From Anaspis maculata (Eukaryota; Arthropoda; Insecta; Coleoptera; Scraptiidae): a stretch of 64,000 bases of DNA. Below the pieces are notes generated by a model. The model was not told the origin of the DNA. It did not search any database and saw only the letters and a list, made by a program, of their open reading frames with translations. How positions within the stretch are numbered: position 1 is the stretch's first letter; every line of letters begins with the position of its first letter. The position numbers were made by a program, and so were the translations under genes. Positions 49,829 to 61,875 of the stretch are shown here, piece after piece. The DNA is taken from NCBI GenBank assembly GCA_949128115.1, contig OX421962.1:57143787-57207786 (forward strand), read 5' to 3'.

Positions 49829-50474
49829 ATGCTCGTATATTGTGTAAAAAGTTGTCCGCACAAGTCCAAGGGAATATTTCCCCCAAATGTTTCGTTCCAC
49901 GGTTTTCCTGCCGATGAAAATAAGCGAAATAAATGGATGGCCGCCACTGGAAGACACCGGCACCAGGAAGAATTTAAAGGCGAACGAAACAATTTCAGCT
50001 GTTTCGTTGCACAAAGCCAAAAGCATGGTCACCCAAATTACCGTTCAAAGTGCTAGGAATGCCATCTCACCTTCCTATTTGGCGATTACCCACTACAACT
50101 TCACAACAAAACCTCAATATTTTGCTTCAGTTTTGGTGTGCTCACGGCACTTCAGAGTGGAAGATCTCTATTCATCCAGTGATAGGTACAAAGATGACGC
50201 TGAAAACAAATGCTGTTCCGGACATTTTCTTGAGAAGCTTGTTTCTTTTTCTGGCTCCTGTAGCACTCCGCTTTTACCTCCAGGTTATTCACAAGTACGT
50301 CTTCAAAATATCCTTTACACTATACTTCAACCCCTTATCACGCTGGTTCCCCTTCATTTGATGCTTACACTACACTCTTGTAAAAAAGTAAAGCGTTGTC
50401 GAGTCTGTAGGTTGCAGGTTGCAGCGTGGCAAGACTTTTGCTCCACATTTTGGTTCTGTTCTACTGACAACTGA
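49829..50474 (+). CDS. THAP-type zinc finger protein, gene model
   Basis: THAP domains are C2CH zinc fingers that bind DNA in transcription factors and P-element-like transposases. The frame from ATG 49829 reads CVKSC (C-x3-C, residues 5-9), VSFHGFPAD, then the conserved Trp at residue 36 (KRNKWMAATGR). Joining 50000 to 50131 (donor CT|GTTTCG, acceptor GCTTCAG) gives FLVCSRHFRVEDL, supplying the C-x2-H pair and the HF of the family. Without this splice the domain is split between frames. The 171-residue product has no transposase domain. The donor is weak (GTTTCG), so a decayed copy is possible. It sits between the FB7 arms, so it may be part of a mobile element or a domesticated gene. Confidence 0.6.
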
Positions 50475-51170
50475 TGACAAATCGTAACATATCGTTGTCG
50501 GGGGTAATGACAAGGAGAAAGTCAGTGGCACTGACAGAGTTGCTACGAGAGATTGTGAGGCAAATCTCGCCAATGAGCGGCGATAGGAGGCAAAAGGGGC
50601 GTGAAAAAGAAATAGGTCCATTGCACAGTTGATGCCTGGATTGTATTTCCAGTCCCGTAGAAAATCCCAACAGTGTAACAAGCAACAGGGCAATACCCAA
50701 TCGGTTACTTTTTAATTATTAATAGCTTCGTCACTCGATATTAATGGAATGTACTCAAGAAATAAATAAGTGAGATAAGTGAACTACTATAAACTAACTA
50801 CTATAAAGAAGAAAAAGTACAGTAGGAGGCTTTATTTTGTTTCCTGTTTTATGCACAAAATGTGTATAACGAGAGATGGAAAACGCTATCCGTCAAGTTG
50901 GCCTGTTAATCAAAAAGTAACAGTTACAGAGATGTATACTTTTTAAATGTTATAGGAAACTGCAGCTCGCAAAATGACTAAAACTAATTTTTGTTGAAAT
51001 CAAATTCTTGAAACATTCGAAAATTCAAAAAAAAGTTCACCCATATACCAACGGTGCACCCTGGTGCAAGTGCAAGTACAGGCACCCTATCTCAGCAGTC
51101 TGTCGTCCATTGGGAGCAGCCAATTTCAAGCTTTGATTATGGTGAAAATTTAGAACTGGCAATCAGGCAT

Positions 51171-51301
51171 TGGGTAGTATTAATAAAAAATGAACATAAG
51201 CATTTGCATAGATTTTTGAGGAGTTGCTAAGCAGATTTTCCCTATCAACGCCTATGAAATCCAAGCAAATGCTTATGCTAATTTTTTATTAATACTACCC
51301 A
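51171..51301. mobile_element. 131-bp palindromic MITE
   Basis: TGGGTAGTATTAATAAAAAA plus TGAACATAAGCATTTGC is mirrored by GCAAATGCTTATGC and TTTTTTATTAATACTACCCA. Confidence 0.75.
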
Positions 51302-51334
51302 TTGAACCCAGTAACTGGAAGCTATGGGATGATA

Positions 51335-51390
51335 CAGGGTGGTCGATCCTAGCGTAATTATCTCATAGCGGCCTTACCGTTCAAGATAAA
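51335..51390. mobile_element. FB1 end fragment
   Basis: CAGGGTGGTCGATCCTAGCG followed by TAATTATCTCATAGCGGCC matches the first ~55 bp of FB1. It is followed immediately by the dispersed AAGTGAGTATGCC repeat. Confidence 0.7.
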
Positions 51391-51594
51391 AAACAAGTGA
51401 GTATGCCTTCACGTGCGTGAGTCTCAGTAGCGCATTTTCTCAAAGAGGCATATTGTGAACGTAAAGAAATTTGGTTGAAGGAGAAACACCATGCCTTGCC
51501 CACTTTCTTCATTCGAAACTCATTGTGATATTGTGTTATCAGAATGGGGTACTTGCCAATGAAATAGATTTGAATGAAAATTCTTTCACTCATC

Positions 51595-53215
51595 AATATA
51601 TTTTTTTGTTTGAGGGCGGGAGCTGGGAGCGGCGACTAATCAACAGTATTAGTGTAATAAAAATTCAGTCTTTTCCAACAAGTTCCTTTACTATTCGAAC
51701 CGGTTTCGGACTAGTTGCAGTCCATCATCAGCTGTGGCTAAAATACAAATACATTTATACATTTTAGCCACAGCTGATGATGGACTGCAACTAGTCCGAA
51801 ACCGGTTCGAATAGTAAAGGAACTTGTTGGAAAAGACTGAATTTTTATTACACTAATAACGTATACCCAACAATAGGATTCAAACATTAATAATCAACAG
51901 TAGTCTATTCTTTCCCATTTTTAGTCGGCTATCCATATAGCGAAAGAATTAGATCGCTATGTCTTCGGGTTTATGTTTTCCATTTATCTCTTACTTTGAG
52001 GGCAGCGTGTGGGGGTGGCAGCATTCGGCAAAGTAACTGTTGCACAGTTTGAGTTAAAAGTTTCTAAATGTTTAAGAAAATATGACAATCAGTGGAAATT
52101 GTGAAAGTTGCATTTTTTTGTTTGGGGGCGGGAGCTGGAGGCGGCGACTAATCAAAAGTGGCCTATCTCTTCCCATTTTTAGTCAGCTATCTATATAGCG
52201 GAACAATTAGATCGCTATGTCTTCAGGGTTATGTTTTACATTCATCTCTTACTTTGGGGGCGGCGTGTGAGAGCGGCAGAGTTTGGCAAAGAAATTCTTC
52301 CACAGTTTGAGTTGGGAGTTTCTGAATGTTTAAGGTAACATTAAAATGTAATTCAGTGGAAATTATTGAAAGTTGCACTTTTTTCTTTTGGGGGTGGAAG
52401 TTGGAGGCGGCGCCATGTCAAAGGTAGCCTATTCTTTCCCATTTTTAGTTAGCTATCCATATAGCGAAAGAATTAGATCGTTATGTCTTCGGGTTTATGT
52501 TTTTCATTCATCTCTCACTTTGAAGGCAGCGTGTGGGGGCGGCAGCATTCGGAAAAGACAGTTTGAGTTGAGAGTTTCTAAATGTGAGGGAAATATGACA
52601 ATCAGTGAAAATTGTGAAAGTTGCAGTTTTTTTTGTTTGGAGGCAGCAGCTGGAGGCGGCTAATTAAAAGTGGCCTATATTTTTCCAATTTCAGTCAGCT
52701 ATCAATATAGTGAAAGAATTAGATCGCTATGTCTTCAGGTTCATGTTTTACATTTATCTCTCACTTTGGGGGCGGCGTGTGGGAGCGGCAGAGTTTGGCA
52801 AAGAAATTCTTGCACAGTTTGAGTCAAGAGTTTCCAAATGTTCGAGGTAACATTATCAGCTAAATCAGTGAAAATTGTTGAAAGTTGCACTTTTTTTCCT
52901 TTGGGGGCGGAAGCTGGAGGCGGCGCCATATCAAAAGTAGCCTATCCTTTTCCATTTTTAGTCAGTTATCCATATAGCGAAAAATTTAGATCGCTATATC
53001 TTTGGGTTCAGGTTTTTCATTTATCTCTTACTTTGGGGGCGACGTGTGGGAGCGGCAGCGTTCGGCTGAGCAAATGTTGCACAATTTGAGTTGGCAGTTC
53101 CTAAATGTTTAAGGGAACATCTTAATCAGTAACATTTGTGAAAGTTGCACTTTTTATCGTTTGGGGGCGGAATCTGGGGGCGGCGACTAACCAAAAGTAG
53201 CCTATCCATTTTTCC
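51595..53215 (+). repeat. ~260-bp tandem satellite-like array, five full units
   Basis: Units start near 51922, 52181, 52446, 52692 and 52960 with AG.C.GCTATCCATATAGCG and contain AGATCGCTATGTCTTC, a GGGGGCGGCGTGTG-like segment and AAAGTTGCACTTTTTT. A partial unit at 51595-51648 precedes the palindromic insert. Spacing varies from 246 to 268 bp. Open frames such as the 96-residue one are not genes. Confidence 0.9.
51649..51890 (+). mobile_element. 242-bp palindromic insert with 12-bp TSD
   Basis: TAATCAACAGTA occurs at 51637-51648 and again at 51891-51902, a perfect 12-bp target duplication inside the satellite unit. The insert is two ~99-bp arms that are exact or nearly exact reverse complements around a 16-base loop (ACAAATACATTTATAC), plus a 31-base tail. 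The right arm contains CTGATGA, a GGACT-GCAACT-AGTCC hairpin and GAAACCGG, i.e. hammerhead-like core blocks, but the flanks do not form stem I and one base is extra in stem II. Confidence 0.85.
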
Positions 53216-53836
53216 GAGGGCTTTCAAATGATGTATCGCAAGTTGCATTCGGTGAGATAGATCTTCTGTCATTTTTTTGTAGTGACATTTCCAAGTGACA
53301 GATCAGGATGACAATTGGATTTTGTTGTTCAAAACTTGTCACTTATGAATCTTCCAAATTTGGTCGGGATTGGTTCAACAGCTTGGGAATAAATCTGGGC
53401 ACAAAATTCAACAGACCGACCACCAGACTGACCGTTAGACCTGTAGACCGACCGATATATGAATATTTTTTGGAAGTCTTTTTTATGTATACTCGAATGC
53501 AAAAGAGTGCAGATCTGTTGAAAGCACGATAATTTTTTTTCAATTGGTCAAATGTAATGATGAAAGTGAATAAAGTGGCTTAACTCATTTGACATTTCTC
53601 AGAAACCATAGATCCTAAAAAAATATTTTTAGCAACATTGGATGAAAAATTTCAAGCTCTAATCACTGCAAAAACTTTCATGCCAATAAGTTGAATATTT
53701 ACAGAGTTATTCAAGAAAAACTGAAAAAATTGACAGTTTTTTCAAAATGGCGGAAAACGCTCCGGGTCTCAGAAATTTTTTTTATCACTAATAGAAAGAG
53801 AGCTGTTTTCTGGACATATATGCAAAAATCCAGCTT
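53216..53836. other. dispersed repeat, no gene
   Basis: 53220-53300 (AAATGATGTATCGCAAGTTG, AGTGACATTTCC) is a relative of 10840-10930 and 30380-30440. The (GACCGACC)-rich part at 53410-53455 is degenerate. Nothing coding. Confidence 0.4.
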
Positions 53837-53989
53837 TAAGCTGGATTCCCAGTTGCGAATATTCGGACAGAAAATGCGATTTTATATGTCAAATTTTGAA
53901 TTCGAGGGCTCTGATTGGCCAATATGACGACTTTGACATTAAATTTCGCATTTTCTGTCCGAATATTCGCAACTGGGAACTGAGCTTTT
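53837..53989. mobile_element. 153-bp palindromic MITE
   Basis: TTCCCAGTTGCGAATATTCG and GACAGAAAATGCGA are mirrored by TCGCATTTTCTGTC and CGAATATTCGCAACTGGGAA. The centre is ~65 bp. Confidence 0.8.
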
Positions 53990-55151
53990 TGGGAGAGATT
54001 CCGACCTCGAATGCTAGGATGACTGGACTACAGCACCCATCTCGCCCATTTTTTCTCCCAGAAGCGAGTTCTTGATGGCACTCTCGAGGACTTAAAAATG
54101 GGCACTGGACGTTATTGTTCAAGACACAAGCTGAGGCGCAAACACAGTTTTCACAGTAATGGGCATAATTTAACCAGTACCCCATAACGTTCAGCTTTGC
54201 GGAGAAGACGTGAATCTATTTTCAAAAACCACATATTATGGAAGCATTGTGAACTATTCCTGGTTATTAAAAGAAGTACCCACACTCTGGAAGGCTGGAA
54301 ACGATGGGAAGCTGAACCCTCCTAATTTTTGTGGGGATGGGATTCATCGGCGTTAATACTTGATTTCACTGCTCAGGACATCGTACTGGAACAAGAAATT
54401 TGCGGAACTTGTGAAAGGTGAACAACATCCACTCCATATTTGCAATTTGCAAAGTTGATTTCGGTAAATTTTCCATTTTTGACAGAAACAGTCAACACAC
54501 CATCACACCAACATAACCTATCTTTCGAAGCCAGACGCTCAGGCGCACACTAGGCAGTTGGACGTGAAGTCTACAATGCCAAACTTTGAAATTTGCCCAG
54601 CCTACTAGAATCACGGTACAAGTGAACCTACTATACTCAATTTCAGTCCCCTTTAGCCTTAACATCAGCCAGTATTCATTGCTATGGTGAATCCAGGTAT
54701 TGTGAGTGAAAAAGCCCTAGTAACGACTAGTGTTATAGTCATCAAGTGTGTGATCGGTGACGTCATGATTCTGATTATTGTGTTTTGCTTGACTTTGAGG
54801 CAGAATATCTGGCTTACTGGGCCAGGTACAGACATCGGCGACTTGGTTAGTCGATCATGAATTTTCGAATTCTTGTGACTCGCCTGATTAAAATTGCATT
54901 TTCTTGGAAACTAGAGCACCTACAAGCATCGGCGCCCCCTCAAAAGAAAGCTAAATGGTCAGGATTTCCCCCAATTGCAAAACAATTTTTGTTGCCTTGA
55001 TATTTCCTGAGAAAATCGCGCTGGATTGTTTAAGCTGGGACACCCTGTATACCTATTATATATTATATATGATTCAAATTAAGTTTCCATATCAGAAGAC
55101 GCTGTATTTTTGACATTGCTATAAGATGTATTTTCTTTATGAGCAATATAC

Positions 55152-55153
<2 letters not shown>

Positions 55154-55186
<33 letters not shown>

Positions 55187-55690
55187 GACTTGTCAGTTTT
55201 AGTTTTCGAGATATTGAGAAAAAACAAATTTGTAATTTTTGTTTTTATTTTTTTATTTTTTATTTGAAAAACGGTTGAAGGTAACCTTTTCTAATTAAGA
55301 CATTGTGAAAGCACTTTTCCAAGAGGAATTCAATGTTGCCAAAATCTTCATTCTAGCTTTCAAAACAACCGAGATAAATGACATTCAACTTCTTTCTCTC
55401 TTATGGGTGCCATATTGGATTTTGACATTTTTGAATACAATATTTTTTCTGGTTACAACGATGTGTCACATGCCACTGTTGAATCCATGCTTATTTTGAG
55501 CAAAAATATATTTTTTTTTTCAAAGAGTGCTTTGGAAACAAAATCAGCACCGACAATAAAAACAAAAAACGTAAATGGTTGAACATTTATTGAACAGTGA
55601 CATGTGGCACTTCGTTGTAACCAGAAAAGAACACCGTATTAAAAATATATCAAAATCCAATATGGCGCCCATTAGAGAAAAAAGTTGAAT
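55154..55690. repeat. (ATT)n microsatellite joined to an FB5-like arm
   Basis: About 11 ATT units at 55154-55186 are followed by TTGACTTGTCAGTTTTAGTT and ~500 bp related to the FB5 left arm and centre (38820-39290). The right end is missing. Confidence 0.7.
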
Positions 55691-55699
55691 TGAAAAAAT

Positions 55700-56385
55700 G
55701 GCTGGTGAGTGGTGACGTCACAGCTTTTACAAAAATGGCAGCAAATATAAAAATTTTATATCAAAATGTGCCGAATTGGAAAACAAAATCCTCGACAAAA
55801 TCGATCTGTTCGAGGATTTTTTTCAGGAAACAAATTCGACTTTTTAATGAATTATGAATTTATCCAATCTTATTGAATAATGCACGCATTATCACGCGCA
55901 TACATGCCTGCATTTTTCAATAAGACTGGATAAAGCATAGTATTCTACTCGCGGGTAATGGCTATCACTAATTCGGATGCAGTTTGCCGACACGAGCCTT
56001 GGCGTTAATGAGTAAGAAGCAATCATTACCCGCTTGTTGAATAATTTACTATTGTTCCATACTTTTGCTCCCACTGTATGTGGACCACGGATATGTTTAT
56101 GTGGCCGTAGTACATAGACCCGTAGTATGTGGACACTCCATGCATGACTCATGCTCCTCTCACTGACAGCTGACAGCAGACAGCAGTGACAGTGACAGCA
56201 CAGCCACAGCCAACGTCAAGAACAGAACGATTACGGGCAGTTAGCGCGACAATTTCAAGCGCGACAGGTCACAAGAGCGACAGGTTGAATAAACATGGCA
56301 ACATGGCCACCTAGTTTGACGGAAATGTCAAAAACTTGAAAAAATGCATTCCCCTTCCTACAAGCACCCAGGGGTGGTCAAGTCA
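55700..56385. other. non-coding, no gene recognised
   Basis: Contains a TGACGTCA at ~55712 and short AGTGACAG-type tandem words at 56160-56210. Nothing coding. Confidence 0.35.
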
Positions 56386-56387
56386 GA

Positions 56388-57125
56388 TTGTTAGAGCCGT
56401 GCCAGTTAGACAGAGAGCAAAGAGACGAAGACGAAGTAATTTTGCTAGATGCAAATAAAAGATGGCGCCAGTATATGCAGCGTTTTGCAGCGATCTCAAA
56501 CCAAGGAGGTTTCTCAAACTATTCAAATACAAAATCAAAGCAGTCTCATGTCACGAACGAGGATGACAAGTTTCAAACTTTTTTAAAACGGTGGTTCGGA
56601 GTGTGGTTTTCCTTCGAAATCGATAGAAAGTGAATGGAAATGGACAATAATGGATGCTACATCGGTGCAAAACAGTATCACAGAAGGTATGCTGATGAAT
56701 TAAAAATTCCATGAACTTCTGAGCGAACTCCTACAAACGGTCCAAGTTTCATATTGCGAATGTTACAGATGTTTCAACCACGGAAAAGAACTAGGACTGC
56801 GAATACCTTCTTGTGATGTTCCTGGATGCAATTCAAAGAAAAAAGACCTCTAGGTGCCCCGAGAATCCCGAGATCTATCCCAAGTTCCAACTCCTCATCC
56901 CAGAACAAATATTCGCAGCAGCTCTTGAAACGGAAATCAACAAGTACGAGCATATACAGAACTTTGAACATTTGAACATGCTTCCGACATGTCTGACAAA
57001 ATAATTTTCAAATGGAGCGTTCTTTGCATGGAACACAAAGCCAGATGACTTCAAACTGGATGCACAAAAAATCATAGCTTTAAAGAAGAAGCCGTACATA
57101 CCGGCTGCAGCTTACAGCACAGGTA
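56388..57125 (+). pseudogene. unrecognised coding-like fragments
   Basis: An 81-codon frame (contains DANKRWRQYMQRFAAISNQG) ends at 56633. Further on, 56813-57115 is open in shifting frames; one reads CDVPGCNSKKKDL, which resembles the beginning of a THAP finger, and another FSNGAFFAWNTKPDDFKLDA. No continuous gene can be built and I do not recognise the family. It may be a decayed THAP-related or transposon gene. Confidence 0.3.
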
Positions 57126-59460
57126 TTTCAAAATCATACCAAACATTTTGCGATCAACTCTAGGTACTCAAATGCTGTATTTTTGGAATTTCAGAAAACC
57201 CTTGATGGAGACCACTACGTTATTTTATACCCCCTTCGAATATTGAACGGCAAGAAGGCAAGGTCGTGACTCGTACTTCATCATCACAAGAGTAGTGCAG
57301 CTCTAGGAAGATCTTCAGGTACAACAAAAAATGGTAGTGCATGCTGAAGCTACGGTATAGCTTCAACTTCAACAGCTGCTTTCTTCGCCTGTGAAATTGT
57401 CATCGCATACGGATACGAATCCAAATGAAGTTGTGCTCTGAGCACTGAGCTGTTTTCTCATCTGTATATCAATCCCCACTTTCTGTCGTGTTCGAGGTCC
57501 CATTTGAGTCAGGCTCTGCAATCTCCTTTTAATTTTAAATGACATAATCTAGCATTTTTGAGATTCGGCTGGACTGAATCGAAAAACTTGAGAATCATGG
57601 GCCTCTTTCATAAAGCTACTCTACAACTTTATAATTTGCACTTTGCAAAAGCTTGAGGAGTTGTTAAGCAGTATTTTCGGAGCAATACCTTCGAATTTTG
57701 CCAAGTGTAAAGTAAAAAGTTGCCAAATAGCTTCATGAAATAGTTCCGGGCATTGAAATATTTTGGCGAAAGCAGTCAACTAATACAACTAATCAAATGT
57801 AGAGATGACTGAAGTTATAATAATCTCAAAATTCTTATTGTTTCTTCAGTTTCAACTCACCAGCATATATTTTAGATGGTTAGTTATTGTATTATGTTTA
57901 GATGACGATAACTTTGAATTGTGAAGAATCTGTGAATTCATTTGACTTGCTTTTGATATACCACCTTATCAAAATAATGTTTGAGTACTTAAATTTCCTT
58001 TTATTGCCATGTTAAACAACTGCAGTATAAATCCCTTAGAGGTGGAAGCTTGGCTTCTTGCGGTCAATTGATAAAACAAAAATTAAATTATGAATTACGT
58101 GAGCAGGTACCTACCTACTCAGTATAGGTAGGTATATACCCAGGCAGCAATTTTATCTTGAATGTTCATTAGTATTGAGAACGTATATTGTAAAATTGTG
58201 ACATTGCCGTATTTTTATTACTCATCTTACAGATATTATTTTTATAAAAATAAAAGCTGCTATGTTACACCTCATGACTTTCAATAGACCATATTAATTA
58301 TTCTCACTTTCCCCCTCCACTAGTCATTTGTAAGTTAGGTATGTGCCTGTGACCATGCGCACTGCAGTAGAAGATCTCGCGCGCCACAGCATGCATAGAA
58401 AACGGAACTTTGCTGTCGCTGTCAGAATTTACGATTTCAAGGTGTTTTCTTGATTCTTGGGACGTTTTAACATTTTTAACCATACTATTACGTGACGGCT
58501 GACGCTCGGTTCGCTTTCAAGCGCTGTCAAAATTCTCGTTAGCGGAAGTTGTGCAATAAAATATGGCGGGTAATTTGAAATTGTTTTGGATTCAAAAACC
58601 CCATTCTAAATTGCTTCGCATAAACTTCACAGCAAGATTTCCCATTTCATTATGGTGAAAAGTAGATCAGGTGTTTCTTTTTACACACTTGCTATGTTAT
58701 ACATTCGTTGAAATTGTCAATTTGCACCTTGAATTGATCATTTTACAAAGTCATTCAACATGCATATTCTTATGGGAGTTTCAACCCAGCACATGTGGTT
58801 GTCTCTCTCCCCGATCTGCGACTGCGCTCTGAATGAATAATATGGTCAATTCTTAGGACATAAAAAGAAGCCAGCAATACAGCTTCATGAGGTGTATATT
58901 GATTGAATAGATATTAACCTAACCACTTAACTATGTAATGAGTACCATATTCAAACATCAATTTTTTTCCCAACAGCTACCTCAGATAAAACTATTTTTG
59001 TGAGACACAAAAGTTTTAAAGTAAAGGAACCGTTGGGAAAAAATTGTTCGCTTCACTTGACATGTATATTATTGTTAAGATTCAACGTGAGCAAAAACTT
59101 AGTGGTTAGTTTGATCTCTTTTTAGTCTCTGTACATTTCGTGAAAGGTTTGAATTTCGGATTCAGCAATAGGCTATTTCAAATTTCCCGCCTGTGATAGT
59201 TCCTGGATGCAAATAAGAGATGGCGCTTTGTAGGAACAGCGTAAACCCGGTAACTTGGCTTTCTATAATGAGGCTCTTCGCTGCAAGCACCCCTCTCACC
59301 CTCCAAAAGCGCTAGGCAACGTCGCAGTGTCGCGTTTGTTGCTTTATTATTGTTTGATTTGCTGTCCATGTGTCCCATATAATCAAGGCATATAATGATG
59401 CCAGTTTATAAACATAAAGGTAGGTAAAACAGAGTTTGGAGTAAAATCGGATTTAATTCA
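57126..59460. other. non-coding, nothing recognised
   Basis: No ORF, repeat array or RNA gene that I can support in this 2.3-kb stretch. Confidence 0.4.
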
Positions 59461-59463
59461 AAT

Positions 59464-60300
59464 TTATGTAGGTAGATGATTTAAAGGTGTATTTTTTAGT
59501 GACTCCGGGGAAACACAACAGTCATTTCGGGGGAGGATATGTTTCCTGCCTTGGGACTTGAGGCTGGGTTTCTTCCAGAACTGGTTAATCTCCTTGTCAA
59601 AGACCCTTGTGATAATCATATCAGGCTCACTCAAAGGGTTAGCAAGTCGTCGCCACATCGTACCTACTTTCTCTTGCATCCAGGACCAGGACAGAAGATG
59701 GTCCCTTCAGGCTAAGATGGCCATCAGGTAGGGTGACAGGCAAATACCTAATTGTGGACATCGTCACTGTCTCTTATAGATACCTTTTCGGGTACCTACA
59801 TAATTTTGTTGTTTTCAAAAGAATTTTGACCTGCAAGAAAGGCTTCGCCGGCTGCTATTACTACCAAATACACTGCTCCAATAACTCGACACATCTTATC
59901 ACCATTTTGCGGCCACTACTTGGTGGATAAGATTTTTTAAATCCATCAACTCGTTCAAAAGATATCGGCCGACAAAATCGCGGTCACGAAATGGTGATGG
60001 GTCGAATTATTGGACCAGCTTTGGATTTATCTACTCATGTATATTTTTCAGCCCCTAAGGAGAGACACTTTTTGCAATGGATGCCTGCTAGCCTCCAGGT
60101 TTTGAGGAAAACAAGGAGCTAAGCCATTTCCGGAGTAAGGTGGTTACCTCTTGGTCCCAGAGGACAGACCTGAAGCTGCTGAAAAAATTCATACCCACGC
60201 GGGCGGACACCCCCCTCCCCCTGGATTCACCAAGCTCATAAATTTGATCATCAAATAAATATAAACTCGCAGTGCTGTTGGTCAAACAACAGTGAAATGC
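59464..60300 (-). pseudogene. unrecognised minus-strand coding remnants
   Basis: On the minus strand 59770-59640 reads ...RYLPVTLPDGHLSLKGPS, overlapped in another frame by MQEKVGTMWRRLANPLSEPD (59679-59464). 60285-60088 reads FDDQIYELGESRG. The frames look protein-like in composition but are broken and match nothing I can name. Confidence 0.25.
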
Positions 60301-60328
60301 CCATGGTTCAGTTGGTAAATCGATAATA

Positions 60329-61873
60329 CAGGGTCCTGCAACAGTGCTTCGGGCTTTCTTAGCGCCCTTCCCTTACGAGATAGAGACAAAGGTGTAATAC
60401 ATAAAATTATTGATTTAGAAAGTTCTAACCAATGAAATTATTTTCAACTATACAGGGTGATCCATTTTTGCGCTATAACAAAAACAAAGATTTTTTTGAA
60501 TAAAATGCCCCACTTTTGATTTCATTTTCTTGTTTAGCTTTTCAAGCTCTATTATAAGCGTATTTTTGTTTTTTCGATTTGTGGCGGTGCTACCAACTAA
60601 AAATTGAAAATTGAAATTTTTTTGTAATTTCAAGCTTCGTTTTGAAAAATTGTAGGAGCCTCGTTTTTTGCAATCAAGTAATGGAATTTGGCACAACAAT
60701 AGTCGAATAGGAGGTAAATAATTTCATGACAAAAAACTTCAGAATCAGTGATACCGGGTGTTCAGAATTTTTTTTCGAACTTCGCAAATTTCAAAATGCA
60801 TTAGTCATTTTTTTTCAAATGGAATGCCCCCTATTTTATTTAACCATTCGACAGCTTTTTTCTCCTCTTTCATTTTTACAAGAGATAGGTACCCTACCGC
60901 TGAATTTGATAATTTCCGAGATAATCAATAATTTTGATAAAAAGTGCTATTTATTAAAATTTTTCACGCCGAGCAGGCCATAGCGATCATCAACAAAGGT
61001 CTGATTGACACATTTTGCTTGATTTTATGCTAAGAATAAGTTTTTTCCATTGAATAGCTGCGCTAAATTCCAATCTGAAGAAAATGCTTTAAAAAGTATT
61101 TCGTTGCCCGATGGAAAAAAGAAAATTCAAATTGAGCTTAGTAAAGTGGTTTTCTCGACTTCAAAAACCTTCAAACTATCAAATTGAAAGGTGCGTTCAT
61201 TTTTACACATGATTTTCTGTATCAGGACCTATTAAGAACATAAAAAATCCAAATAAACGACAATTTTTATCAAAATTATCGATTATCTCTGAAATTATGG
61301 AGTTTAGGGGTAGGGTATCCCCAGTAAAAATAAAAGAGGAGGAGAAAAGCTATCGAATGGTGAGATAAAATATAGGGCATTCTATTCGAAAAAAATGACA
61401 TATGGCATTTTAAAATTTGCGAAGTTCAAAAAAAAAATTTGCACACCCTGTATAAGTAAACCCCAAGTTTTTTGTCATGAAGTTATTCAGCTTTTATTCG
61501 AATACTGTTATGCCAAATTTTGTTCCTTAATCTCAAAAAACGAGGCGTCTACGGTTTTTCAAAGTGAACCTTGAGATTATAAAAAATTTCAATTTTTAAT
61601 TTTCAGTTGGTAGCACTGCCACAAATTGAAAAAACAAAAATCCACTTGTAATAGAGCTTGAGAAGTTGAACAAGAAAATGAAATCAAAAGTGGGGCATTT
61701 TGTTTAAAAAAATCTTTGTTTTTGTTAGAGCGCAAAAATTGAACACCTGTATAGTTGAAAATAATTTTACAAGGTAGAACTTTTCAAACTTATAATTTTA
61801 TGTATTACACCTTTTTCTCTATTTAGCAAGGTAAGGGCGCTAGAAAAGTCCGACGCACTGTTGCAGGACCCTG
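60329..61873. mobile_element. foldback element FB8 (CAGGGTCCTGCAAC ends)
   Basis: 1545-bp inverted repeat. CAGGGTCCTGCAACAGTGC is mirrored by a GCACTGTTGCAGGACCCTG-like right end, with TA on each side. Arms are ~650 bp and share short words with FB1 (GGTAGCACTGCCAC, CTATACAGGGTG), implying distant relationship. Non-coding. Confidence 0.82.
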
Positions 61874-61875
61874 TA

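Larger units (their letters stand above)
48828..55047. mobile_element. foldback element FB7, arms 5.4 kb apart
   Basis: GGTGTCCCAGCTAAAACAAT (left arm 48828-49203) is mirrored by ATTGTTTAAGCTGGGACACC (right arm 54646-55047), with ~370-400 bp arms of high similarity apart from indels. The right end is CACCCTG then TA. Between the arms lie the THAP gene model, a MITE, an FB1 fragment, a 242-bp palindromic insert and a 260-bp tandem array. It may be one very large element or an element enlarged by insertion. Confidence 0.7.

Noticed and set aside
49887..50474. 195-residue unspliced ORF as the protein
   Set aside because: Its first part is a shifted reading of the THAP exon; splicing 50000 to 50131 gives a proper C2CH domain instead.
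51739..51812. A second active hammerhead ribozyme in the palindromic insert
   Set aside because: Core blocks are present, but stem I strands are not complementary and stem II has an extra unpaired base; kept only as hammerhead-like.
59464..60285. A conserved minus-strand gene
   Set aside because: Protein-like words exist but frames are broken and I could not match any family.
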